Below, in pieces: positions 13,652 through 23,915 of a stretch of 64,000 nucleotides of DNA (position 1 is the stretch's first letter; every line of letters begins with the position of its first letter). The notes beneath the pieces are model-generated. The model saw only the letters and a program-made list of their open reading frames with translations, was not told where the DNA came from and made no database searches. The translations under genes and the position numbers were made by a program. This stretch comes from Poa pratensis. Taxonomy: Eukaryota; Streptophyta; Magnoliopsida; Poales; Poaceae. The stretch is from positions 39,230,588 through 39,294,587 of the forward strand of contig CAMZMU010000107.1 of NCBI GenBank assembly GCA_947311845.1. Reading direction: 5' to 3'.

Positions 13652-14964
13652 GATCGATTCCTGCTATTACCATGTAACTGACTGGTGTTTCTTGCAGAAA
13701 ACAAATTATTAGTGGGACCTTCGGAAGAGGCTGCACCACCCAACCTGATAGAAGCAGAAGGAAACATAAGCATTTATTATTGATCATACATACTTTACTT
13801 GGTTTAGTCCCAATTAAATACCTCCAGCATAAAAGAAGAAAAATAGATGAGTTGAGATAATGTAAGGTATCGATCTAATCCATACAGGACAAACATAGAT
13901 TGTCCATTGCTTTAAACAAAATATCAAGAGAAATTGTTTTCAATGGTATCTGGAACACTGGAACCTAGTTGAGCTATCATAGGATCTCAGTAAGACTTGA
14001 ACCGTTCTACACTATGTCTTGATCTCAGAGGCACTAGATAAAAAGTATGGCCAGCAGGAGTGGCTAGGCCAGTATCGCTTGACTCCGCATAAGGGCTAAA
14101 CTAAAGTGCACCTCCCACATCTAACTAAAGTAGATAAGCTGGTGTTGGCACTCATTTTATGCATGTGCAAGGTCTATTCTCCTTAATAAATTGGTAGGTG
14201 TCACATATGAATGATTATTGCTGATGGGTAACCCTAACCCAAATTAAAAACATGTATCTTTACAACTTGGTTTCCATATAATTAAATCCACAAAAATCTG
14301 GCAAGATCTCACAAAAATCGAAGCGCAGACTCAGACAAGTTTAATCTGGTGTCCACAGGAGTCGCTATTGGGAATGGCACTGCAGTGGACTCTCTAACCT
14401 TGAACAGGACGCAAATATGTCAGATATTTGACCGAGTTCAGCACCCGTCTGGTTCGTGGCTGCAGTTTTTGCGAAATCCCTTTTCTACCGTGTGGATCCA
14501 TGTGTCAAAGACTCTTAAGTATGGCAAGATTTGCATAGGCTAGCCAAAGCATGGCTCTGATTTTTATAACCTAACGTTACGCGTGCTTGGAAACAAAATC
14601 TGTGACAAGCTTAGTACATGAACCAAGCATCAATGCATCATGCGGTCATGCCCTTTGGAACCGAATCTGCCTGAAGTGGAAGGATTCGACCATGGAGTGG
14701 AAAATTGAGCTGGAACATGGGCAATAGCGATTAGAAGGCATCTAGAAGGATGAGTAAGAGTCTGAGACAAAAACTAGCCAGGAACACCCCTGCCACCCAA
14801 AGTGACCAGGCCCATCTCTCCTCAGCTATGAAAGAGAATGCATTCATCAATTTTATACATTCAATCCCGCGAGTTCAGATTATCAAACCTGGCTTATTTT
14901 AATTGATAGGGCAGCAGATAGGTGCTAGGTTCCAGACCTTAGCTTTAATTTATGTGATGGTTAG

Positions 14965-15340
14965 TTTTTTTTTTTTAGATTTAATGGCTGCCTCTTATTA
15001 ATCAACCGGCATAGTCAGATCCAACACGTTTACAATAAACTCCGGTGGTTCACCCACCCAAGTATTACACAAATTATTACCGCAGCCCTGTTTCGCTAGA
15101 GTATGAGCAACCCTATTGCTAGTTCGTCGCCCATGCCTAATGTCGTGGTCTTCAAAGCCTGTCAACAATGACTTTATTTCTTCAACCAGCGGACCATGGA
15201 TAGAGCGATCCGTGTCACTGCTTCTCAGCTTCGCCAGCGCGCCTAGGCAATCCGTCTCCAAACAGACCTTCTCCACACCCGTTTCCTTCGCCAGAACCAG
15301 GCCATCTTACACGCCAGGATGGTGAGTTGGTGAAAGTACA
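14965..15340 (-). mobile_element. LINE fragment with RNase H-like domain (POL2 intron 29)
   Basis: The minus strand from about 15276 encodes KVCLETDCLGALAKL, then VEEIKSLL, RRTSNRVAHTLAKQGC and WVGEPPEFI, ending LDLTMPVD-stop. This is the pattern of the RNase H-like domain at the end of plant LINE ORF2. A poly(T) run at about 14966-14977 marks the 3' poly(A) tail. The upper boundary is approximate and no target duplication is certain. Confidence 0.7.
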
Positions 15341-15672
15341 GACCATCAAGCTGTTCTAGCTGATGAAGTTCTATTTCTAGCCTACCTCTTTTTTCATGTT
15401 AATCATCTAGTTCATGAAAATTGTTTTCTCTACACGAAAAGCCTTTCTATCGAATTAGCCGGTCGCTTCTAATCATAGTGATTAAGTTGATTTTCTGGAT
15501 CCTTGCATTTTAGTTTGATTATTTGTTTTTACTGCACACAGATTCAATGCATCCTTACAATCAACAAGGGTCATCACAGCAGCTTGTGGTGACATCACCA
15601 CATACTGTCAGGACCCAGGGTTCAATTTATGACGGTTTCACTATCAAGATCATAATTGTTGCTCAACTGTTT

Positions 15673-15920
15673 TTTGCGAAAACGCAAAAGACTTTTGCGT
15701 TTCTTTATTTTGGAAAGGTAGAGTTTGGTTTACAATCCTCCTAAAAGGCTGTTACAGGGTAAGCAAATTAATGAACATCCCAGGTGGGCGGGAGTATCGC
15801 TCTAAGCCCTAAAGCGCCGGCACTGGCCCAAAGGGCAGCTTCGTCTCTGATCTTTGTCATCAGGTCGCGGGTCGAGGGCCGAGCTCTGTCGAACACGCAG
15901 TCGTTGCGGTGCTTCCACAG
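15673..15920 (-). mobile_element. 5'-truncated LINE with 22-bp target duplication (POL2 intron 29)
   Basis: A 248-bp insert lies between two identical 22-base repeats (15651-15672 and 15921-15942). On the minus strand it encodes a LINE ORF2 C-terminus, WKHRNDCVFD, then LMTKIRDEAALWASAGA and PPTWDVH-stop, followed by 3' UTR and a tail that merges with the T-rich end of the repeat. Same orientation as the LINE fragment at 14965. Confidence 0.8.
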
Positions 15921-16519
15921 CATAATTGTTGCTCAACTGTTTAGAGGTCTACTTTTTCTTCATGGAGGTCACAAAGCTTCACGAAGCTAGGGTTAGACTA
16001 GCATATCCGAGAAGAACCAGATGTGAACGAGTTTAAAGTGGTAGAGATGGGACTGGGGTTACAGTGCCTAATACAGGGCGAGAAACTATATAGTAGCACC
16101 ACATTGATTTGCTAGAAGCCCTCACAATTAGAGGAAGATAACGTAATGTGATCTCCAAGTAGCAGGTTCATCAAATTATGAGCATGCAACCTTAGAACCA
16201 TCATCAGCGAGTTTTATCTTGTGGACCAGTATTAGGATCATTTTTTCAGTACTTCAAACTTTTGATGTTAGATGAAAATCAGTGTAGGAAAACTAGATCA
16301 ATTACTTGTGTTCGATGAGCCTTGGAAATCTTCATACGAAAAGCTACTGCTGACCTGTGCACTTGTAATCTTAGATTCTGCTCAGTAGGACTAGCCTATA
16401 TGGAAGCTAAGACTAGCGGTCATAAAACGGCAAGCTCCCAATATAAAACTAAAGGGCTCAAATCTAACAGGTAACAAACCAAGTAATTATGTATATAGAG
16501 TTTAGTTTTGTATCATTAC

Positions 16520-18213
16520 CTTCGACGTTTCTTCTTTTCGCGAACATATTTCCATTTTCTCTTCCTAGCATCAAGCCATCCTTGATAATCTGTACTTCTA
16601 TCAACTCTTTCATCAGCAGAGTCATCTCGGAGTGGCTCATTTGACCTCGTTGTGGTTTTTTGCTGGTTTTCCCTGTGATCTGAACCACCTTCTGCTGATG
16701 GAGACCTATTCGGATGATTTTCTTTGCCAGTGTTAAAAGCATGGGATGGAGTAGCTTTTGTCAAACTTTTTTCTGATGTCAATAGATCTTCTATGTCTCC
16801 AGTTCCATTCAAGTTCTGCATCACCCTGTCTTTATCCATGGGACTGAACATATCACGTAGCTTGCGTTGACGAAATCGATCATCCTTCTCTCTGACTTTT
16901 TTATGTAACCAGTCAGGATGAAGAACTCGGGGAACAGGATTTGAAATCTGTAGAAGTTGAATATCTCAGAAAATGGTGCAGATAATTAATGGCAACAAGA
17001 AAGAATTATATAATACCTTTTGCATTGCTGCTGGAATAGTTATGATCTTCTGAATAGCTGAGCTTAGGCGTTGCTTGTAGTAGGACCAATCAAGAATAAA
17101 TCTGATGTTTGCTTCTGTGGAGACTTTGCACCATTTTCTTAGATAAAACTTTGCAATTTCTGTCAAAGAAGAGAGCAAGAAAATGAAGTAAGTTGGAACA
17201 GTTTGGGTGATACAAAAGCAGTGATTTGCATGATTACCAGCATCTGTCTCAAAAATAGCCACCGGAACAGCACGCTCGCTCACTGGAGTGCCCTACACAA
17301 TTTGGAGAAGACAATATAACAAAAGAAAAATTAAATTAACAATCCAAACCACTCAAAATTACAGGAGAAAAATATTGCCATGAAATGTAGGAGATCGTTG
17401 CTCAGATGATAAAAGGATCACATGATAGATGCCAGTGTTGAAAATAGCAGGAAGAAAGTAATATTGGCGATTTTCAATATTTAAATTATGAGGTAACTGC
17501 ATGGTTGATGTTAATTGCTTAACACTTAAGTTCTTACTTGTGGCTCCGGGCAACTATATATTGGCAGTGCAGTCCTTTGTCTTTAACCATTGAGTCTCCA
17601 AGGAATTCAGCAAGTCTCTTTGCTGTAGTTACAGCACATGACTTCTGTTCTCCATAGTCAACTAGGGATTTACTCATTGTGCTCGACTCTGATATGAAGC
17701 CAAGCAACTCACTGTCAGAAATGTCAATTCCTGATTCTGCAATAGACAAATATTGTCAGATAATACTGCATGAATTAACAAGGCGAGTGGGTTGGGTTAA
17801 ATTAAAACATATCATTGTGAATTTTACAAACCACTTACGTCCAGTAGATCTAACCAACGATTAGCAACAGAGGCAACAGCTGCATAGCATTCCTCTAAAG
17901 TTGAACCATGGAGAAATTTATCAAATACCTCCGCCTACAAGTAAAAATAAAAAGCTTAGAAATTAAAGTGGCCATACTAACTGATATAGCAGTCCTTGTA
18001 TTCCTGTTTACAACATAAACATCTGTTTACAACATAAACATTAGTAACTGATCCAACTGGAGCATATACCTGAAAAACTTTGATGAGCTTCAGCTCACCT
18101 CGACGCTTGATCTCAAAACCTTTAAGTTCTGCCAGGGTGCCATCTTCATTGAAGACAGCATACCTCTTTTTTATCAGAATGCCTTCCTCTTTAGAGGCAG
18201 GTAGAATCATTGC
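16520..18213 (-). other. POL2: POL2 exons 24-29 (thumb and linker), two single-base losses
   Basis: Exons: 18070-18213, 17839-17934, 17538-17736, 17238-17292, 17017-17159, 16520-16947. Exon 25 ends ...D-L-L-D in phase 0 before GTAAGT, but the conserved frame of exon 26 ([10 protein letters not shown]) needs a phase 1 entry. One base appears lost at the junction (about 17839). Exon 26 also lacks a base near 17543: its end reads R-S-H-K, where the next exon (G-T-P-V-S-E-R-A) needs phase 0 after R-S-P-Q. Exon 29 encodes the variable charged linker, ending in a basic run KKKRRR and the conserved [14 protein letters not shown]. Confidence 0.85.
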
Positions 18214-21109
18214 CTGTGATTTTAGCATGCATTGTGGCATGCAAAAATTATTAAGATCATCTTTGAGTATTGACCTAACTAACTTTGATCAGAGAAAGGA
18301 AATGTTAATCCCAAGAAAACACTTCACCTTGTATGGTCCATCTACCTCAAATTCGATGGAGCATTCACTGTTTGTCGTATATAGCTTATTTACTGGATCT
18401 TTCAGTGTCTAATACGACAACAAAGAGATCAAGCAATTAATAGTTTTCCAATTGTTAGTAAGAAAATATCAAAGACAAATGAACCTGTCAATTCCAAGTA
18501 TAACTTGCAGAAGAACAACTCTTACTTGATATTGATCATTGGTGTTTGTTCTTGCAACATCAACATTAAGCATCACGCAGGGATAAGATATTGTGAGCTT
18601 CTTCTCTGCTCTGAATATCAGCAACAAGTGTTAGAATACAAAACTGAGTGTAAAGACTTCACATGAGAGCGTTTATGTCTGATAAACTTAGTAAGCAAAG
18701 CACTTTCCTGGATAGATAGTTGTTTTATACAACCTCTAATTCAGAATAAAGGTAGGTATGATTCACATGAAGTTAAGAGCTCAAGATTCTCCAATCTTGG
18801 CCTAACAAGTAAAGACTCTCAAACCAATATAGTATCACGATTTCATAAGTTTAACTAGCATATTATGATAAGTATAAGTAGTTTAAATAGTGACTTGGAG
18901 AATGAGCAAAGTCAAACCAACTACTGCTTCAGCTCTCTGATACAATAAAAGTTTGCTTCAGTAATGCTAATTCTATATTCAATATTTGCCATTAAATTCT
19001 GTCCCTAACTCATTGTTTGAATCATAAAAGCACATGTTCAGATGGAAAGAAAACCGATTAATGATAATCAGGCAAACACAATTTTCAGCAGAGACGAATA
19101 CTTCAAATCAAATAGTTATCTCGCAACAAATAGAGTGCAATACATATGACGCCAAAGAATTTATGAAAGAAAACCAATTGATTTTGCAGTGTCCTCACTT
19201 TGTCTTGAAAGTAAAATTCTCTGGAAAAGAACCAGGCAAAACACACCAAATGCCATCTGTGTCAAGTTCCAGTGGTCTTCCAATTTTATCTACAAGTAAT
19301 CGAGCATTTTGGATGATCTTCGCACCAGTATAGGTCACAACACCAGCCATTTCCATAGAGTACCATCTTGCACCCCTAATCAAAAGGACATATCACTGTT
19401 ACATACCTTCCATTTTATAATTAGTCATTAACATACCTAACTGGAATAGATGAAGATAAAGGAAATATTGCATGTATAAATAAAACTTACTTGCGCATAA
19501 CATATCCATAAAAAGAATTCAATATGCACTTGTGAGCAAGTTGCAATGAATCATATAGCACAACCATGTCCTGCGAAAGTAAAGAAGACATGCCCTTAAA
19601 GAAAGCATAAAATGACTGAAAACATAATAGGCACCTAAGTAAGCATCACTGAACCTGTGCTTCCTGAATTTTGATAGAATTTCCACTGGCTTTTGCTTCT
19701 GTCAGTTTTCCTTTCCATGTTTTATTCAGGCCTTTGTATTCATACCTTCTATCACGGAAGCTGCAATACCAACAAAGGGGAGAGTTTAGAGGATCTGTAC
19801 AAAAAACACTAGCAGACAATAGTATGGAATCAACAAGAAAAAAGTGCACTTTTCTTCACAAGAAATTATCATGTGAGAGTGAGATACATCCACGAAAAAG
19901 TTAATGTATATACCATCAACTTAAACAAAACAAGAATATAATGAACATCGGGCAAACCTTCGGACTGTATCTACATAGAAAGAATTTTCACGCATGCATA
20001 TTCCAGCTTCTCTAACTTCTGTAATTGGCTTGTCAACTACTCTTTTATACGCCTGCATTGTGCCACAAGTATAGTCAGTGAACGCTTGCCAAAAGAGTTA
20101 ATCCATGAATTCCAATATACTACCTTCTGGCAGTATTTCTTCAAACGATCCTTCAGTTTTATTAAATGCTCTGGTTTTGAGAGGTCAAGAAAAGGCTTTG
20201 AAGACGCAACTCCACCAGCTTGAATCATCTCGGACTCAATTTGCCTCTTAATATGATGATAGTCACTACAAAATAGAATTACATTAAATCAGAAAACTCA
20301 AGATATCCATATAATTTCTACATTATACCTCTTTTTTGCCGTGTAGGTTTCTCCTCGCCAGACCCATTCGAGCGTTCTAAGGCAATTCTTTCCAGGACGA
20401 TTAAAATCACATGCTGTGCAGTCCACATCTGTAACTATGGATGGTGGCTACCATCAACAAGTAGGAAAGAAAAGGCTTAATTTAGTTGTTATAATCATGT
20501 AATATCTTGTATGATACTACAATCGACACCATAAAGCTAATATTTTTTTGGTAAAATCTTTGATGATATAGGATGTGACACAAAGGCCTGCTCAGCTCAT
20601 TTATGTGTAGCACTGCCATCAGCACTCAGCAGATATAAATAATAAATGCATAATATAAACGTCCACATAGGTGCCTGCTGAAATATGAACCTAATATTTC
20701 ACAAACTCATCATCACATAATGACCATCACAGCTAAGCTCTTAGGCCAATTGGTTTGTTCATGAAATTATATGGTATGAAAGCAAGATATCATAAGCTAT
20801 CCAGCACTCATTGTGCTGATTTTACGTAATACATGTGTGACAGATCTGAAGGGGAGTATTAAAGTTTCACCTAAAGACACATGATTTGGGGTGAAACATA
20901 GTCGCCCACCTGACCAAGTCCTGATTTTCCCTAGTACAGCTTTGTTGGTTTTGCCTTTTCTTTGCTCTTTGCCTTTTTTTCTAGTTTTGCTTTCTTATTT
21001 CAATTGGTTGGGTCATTCTTCAACGAATATATGAATACACACTGATACACATTGTGATGCATGTTCAAGAATGTTATGAACATGGTAGGTAATAGGATAA
21101 TGGCCCTGA

Positions 21110-22233
21110 GGGGCTTTTTGTTTGGGCTTATTTTTGGCTTTCCACAGAAATAAGCCACCTAGCCGAAACAAAAGGGATGGCCTTGCTATAGGCATTTCCA
21201 AAGCCAATGCGCCCAATAGGCGGAGTGAAAAAAAACACCTCTCGAGGTGCTTCCGAGATTTTTCAACTTAAAATCGAAGGGGTACATGAGTTGGCCACTA
21301 ATGTTAAGTTTATTTACAAAAAGAACTGTCACTAAAGCTATCACACCCTTTGCCTTCTCCCATCCGAACAAGCAAGAAAAGCACACGAAAACACCAGTGC
21401 CTCGCCACCCGTCCGTGCGCTGCCGGCTGTACGCCTGTCTGTGCATTGCCACCCCGCTTTCCAGTCCATGCACTGTCGCTGGTGTTCACGTTCACCGCCA
21501 CCACGCGGTTTGTGTGTTGCCGACCGGCCCGACAGTCTGGCGGATACCATATACCACAAACCCGTGCGAGATCTTGAGTCGTCTGAGCTCCCTATCGCGT
21601 TCAAGGACCTGACTTGCTGCATGCGTAGGTCACAGGCACAACATCGCATGCGTGTATGTTTTTCCTGATGTTTGTAGTACAGATCTTGTTTTGTCCTTGA
21701 TTCTTCATTCTTGTGTGAACTGTGGAGTTTTGACTCAATGCACAAATATGTATTTCTTTTGATATAGTAGATTAATTCCTAAGATTTGTGTACGAGCCGG
21801 TGGATGCCATCTATTGAGAAGACTGTATTGATGTTAGATTGCTGCTCCCACAACCTGAATAATGCGTGTAAGAATTTTAGTAGTGGAATAATACTTTTGA
21901 TTGACATTTAATTTTACTTAATTAACTAACATAAATACTGGAATATAATTTTGTTAAATTAGGCACTTATAGCCAAACTGACTTATGATTCAGTATTTAT
22001 TAACCAATATATTGGAAAAAAATAGTGGCTATACTTGTCGCATTCTTGCTAATATACGACTAATATGTTACTTGCATTTAAATCAGTAAAATACACATTC
22101 TCGGAACTCAGACAATTTCTCAGTTTACCGCCAGCAGCCAGCCAAGTTACCAAGAGTCCAACTCAAGACATCAGCTTTCACTGCACATCCAGCCCACAGC
22201 AGCTTTGATAGCACAGCCAGCCCAAACAAAAGA
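21110..22233. mobile_element. hAT-like non-autonomous element inside the 3' LTR
   Basis: The 1124-bp insert has ends GGGGCTTTTTGTTTGGGCTT and (inverted) TCTTTTGTTTGGGCTGG. It is flanked by an 8-bp repeat with one mismatch, GGCCCTGA (21102-21109) and GGCCCTAA (22234-22241). The sister LTR at 23290-23320 lacks it and gives an empty site (ATAATGGCCTAAAGGCT). Size of duplication and ends suggest the hAT superfamily. Its GC-rich centre has no recognised gene. Confidence 0.65.
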
Positions 22234-22799
22234 GGCCCTAAGGCTGGTACAAGATGGCCCTAGACAGATGACACACCCAGCCAACCAAACAAGGAATCTA
22301 TAAAGCTAAATAAATTTGGGAGCTTTCCCTGCCATGTCCCCTTTCCATGGTGGTTGTCGCCACATAAGATCTCTCCTCCCTTTCTATGGTGGTCCTCGGG
22401 TTGTACTAATGAAAGTTTTCAACGCCGTCTGCGGCATCAGGATTAAACTCTAGGATGAAGAGTTTCTTGCAACGGTGGTCAGGCAAACCACTCATCACAG
22501 TTGTAGCATAAGCCTTGTTCACGACGGTTTGGCGTTGCTGCCGGTATAAGTGTGCGCCATGGTGGGTTTTCAGAGCTGCTACTATCGCCTATCCTGGAGG
22601 TGGTGCTGCTGGGATAGCAAGTGCAAGTGGTGCTGCTGGGATAGCAGGTGCAGGTGGTGTGCTAAGGTCACAAGAGTGCATTCAACTTCTTGTTGAACTA
22701 TGCCATGGTTCATGTGTGCTTGAAGGAGATGAGTTCTCCTAGGGTATTGCTGTGAGATGGTGATCCAAACTGGATATTTAATTCAGTAAGGCGGTGCCA

Positions 22800-23256
22800 G
22801 GTTGGAGGTCCACAGTTGTGCGTCGTCCGTCAACTGAAAGGATGCAAGGCCCACCTTCTCAGTGGAGGACTGCGTTGTGTGTCAAAGTCTCAAAGAATTG
22901 CTCACATCAGTTTAGCCATGCCAGTGGATCAAGTTCCCCATCATTGGTAGGAAATTCCATCTTGAAGAAGCATGGGGGAGGTTGTTTCAAGCCTTGAGAT
23001 CAGTTTCAGGTTGGGGTAGCACTGCATCGGATCTCTTATGTTTGTCATCTGTGGTGCCAGAGCCAGGACGAGTGTCATTTTCTAGCTTGATGATAGCCAG
23101 ATTGTCGGCACGGACCTGCTGCAGATCATCAGACAGGGCGTCAATCTTCTTGCCCTGTTCCACCATCTGCTGGTTGATGCCGTCCAGGCGCTTCATGAGG
23201 GAGATGAGGGTGGTGTTTAGCTTCTCAATATCTGCAGCGGTAGCGGCCATGACCAA
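22800..23256 (-). pseudogene. Retrotransposon gag remnant
   Basis: Starting at 23256 the minus strand gives an 89-residue open frame, MVMAATAADIEKLNTTL, with coiled-coil character (LISLMKRLDGINQQM ... IDALSDDLQQVRADN). Beyond its stop, the same gag continues as KMEFPTNDGELDPLAWLN-stop-CEQFFETLTHNAVLH, matching the P-x-F-x-G-x-x-D-P-x-x-W-L pattern of Ty3/gypsy gag. In-frame stops show decay. Confidence 0.65.
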
Positions 23257-23456
23257 ACAAAATATGATACCAGGATGTTATGAACGTGGTAGGTGATAGG
23301 ATAATGGCCTAAAGGCTCGTATGAGATGGCCCTGGACTGATGAGGTGTGACGCCCAGCTAAGAGGAGGCTGTCGCACAACAAGAGCAGGAAGAAACTTGG
23401 GAGGATAATTGAGACTATTTTCTTGGTTGTCTATTGATCGATACAGCTAGGCATTA

Positions 23457-23915
23457 GAGCATCTCCAGTAGATGATGCAAAATAGGTCACCAATTTTTGT
23501 ATTTAGGGCTCATGATGGGACAGGTCCGGTCCGGTTCAGACCTGATATTGGACCACGGAACCTAACGAACAAAAAGCAGGTTAAGGTTTGCCCCGCACCT
23601 CCCGTCCAGGTTCACAGGGTAATGGGCCGGAGACGGACAGAATCAGTGGAGGCACTACGGCGGGACAACACAGGGCTGCGTGCGGGAGGGGTTGGGACTT
23701 TTCAGCTGGCGGTTGGGTTGCGCGCGGCTGCCGCTTGGATATGCGGCAAGCCAACCAGTGATGTATATATGGGGCACGAAAGCCACAATTTTTGGGGACA
23801 AATGGATATACATCATCTCTTGTAGCACGTTTTTTTTTTGCTTCGGTGATGTAAAATTGTAAATATTTGTTTTTTGGGCACAAGCCCTAAATAGATCATC
23901 CACTCGAGATGCCTC
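23457..23915. mobile_element. Tourist-like (PIF/Harbinger) MITE inside the 5' LTR
   Basis: A 459-bp insert flanked by TTA on both sides (23454-23456 and 23916-23918). Terminal inverted repeats are GAGCATCTCCAGTAGATGAT and GAGGCATCTCGAGTGGATGAT. The other LTR of the host element has no such block. TTA duplication and these ends fit the Tourist group. Confidence 0.7.

Larger units (their letters stand above)
10306..13744 (-). other. POL2: POL2 exons 30-38 (inactive polymerase-like half), exon 30 split by a transposon
   Basis: Exons: 30 in two parts (13662-13744 and 13204-13262, interrupted by 13263-13651 plus one duplicated 10-mer), then 12874-13071, 12716-12790, 12444-12634, 11663-11834, 11285-11349, 10689-10821, 10479-10580, 10306-10389. 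Removing the insert and one copy of the duplication restores a 142-nt exon that fits phase 2 in and phase 0 out. The exon 30 donor is GC (CAG then GCATGT), a minor but usable donor class, so it may be original or another change. Exon 31 onward is in frame and matches the C-terminal half of Pol epsilon (for example FFAWVVADGIMFKIP, PRVFYLNSKA). Confidence 0.88.

Noticed and set aside
13204..13744. The 13263-13651 block as an intron of POL2
   Set aside because: It has no usable GT/AG borders, and it has a perfect 10-bp direct repeat and hairpin structure, which mark a transposon insertion.
21247..21745. Overlapping frames of 121 and 134 codons as genes
   Set aside because: They overlap on opposite strands inside the hAT-like element and show only Cys/Arg/Pro-rich, GC-driven composition.
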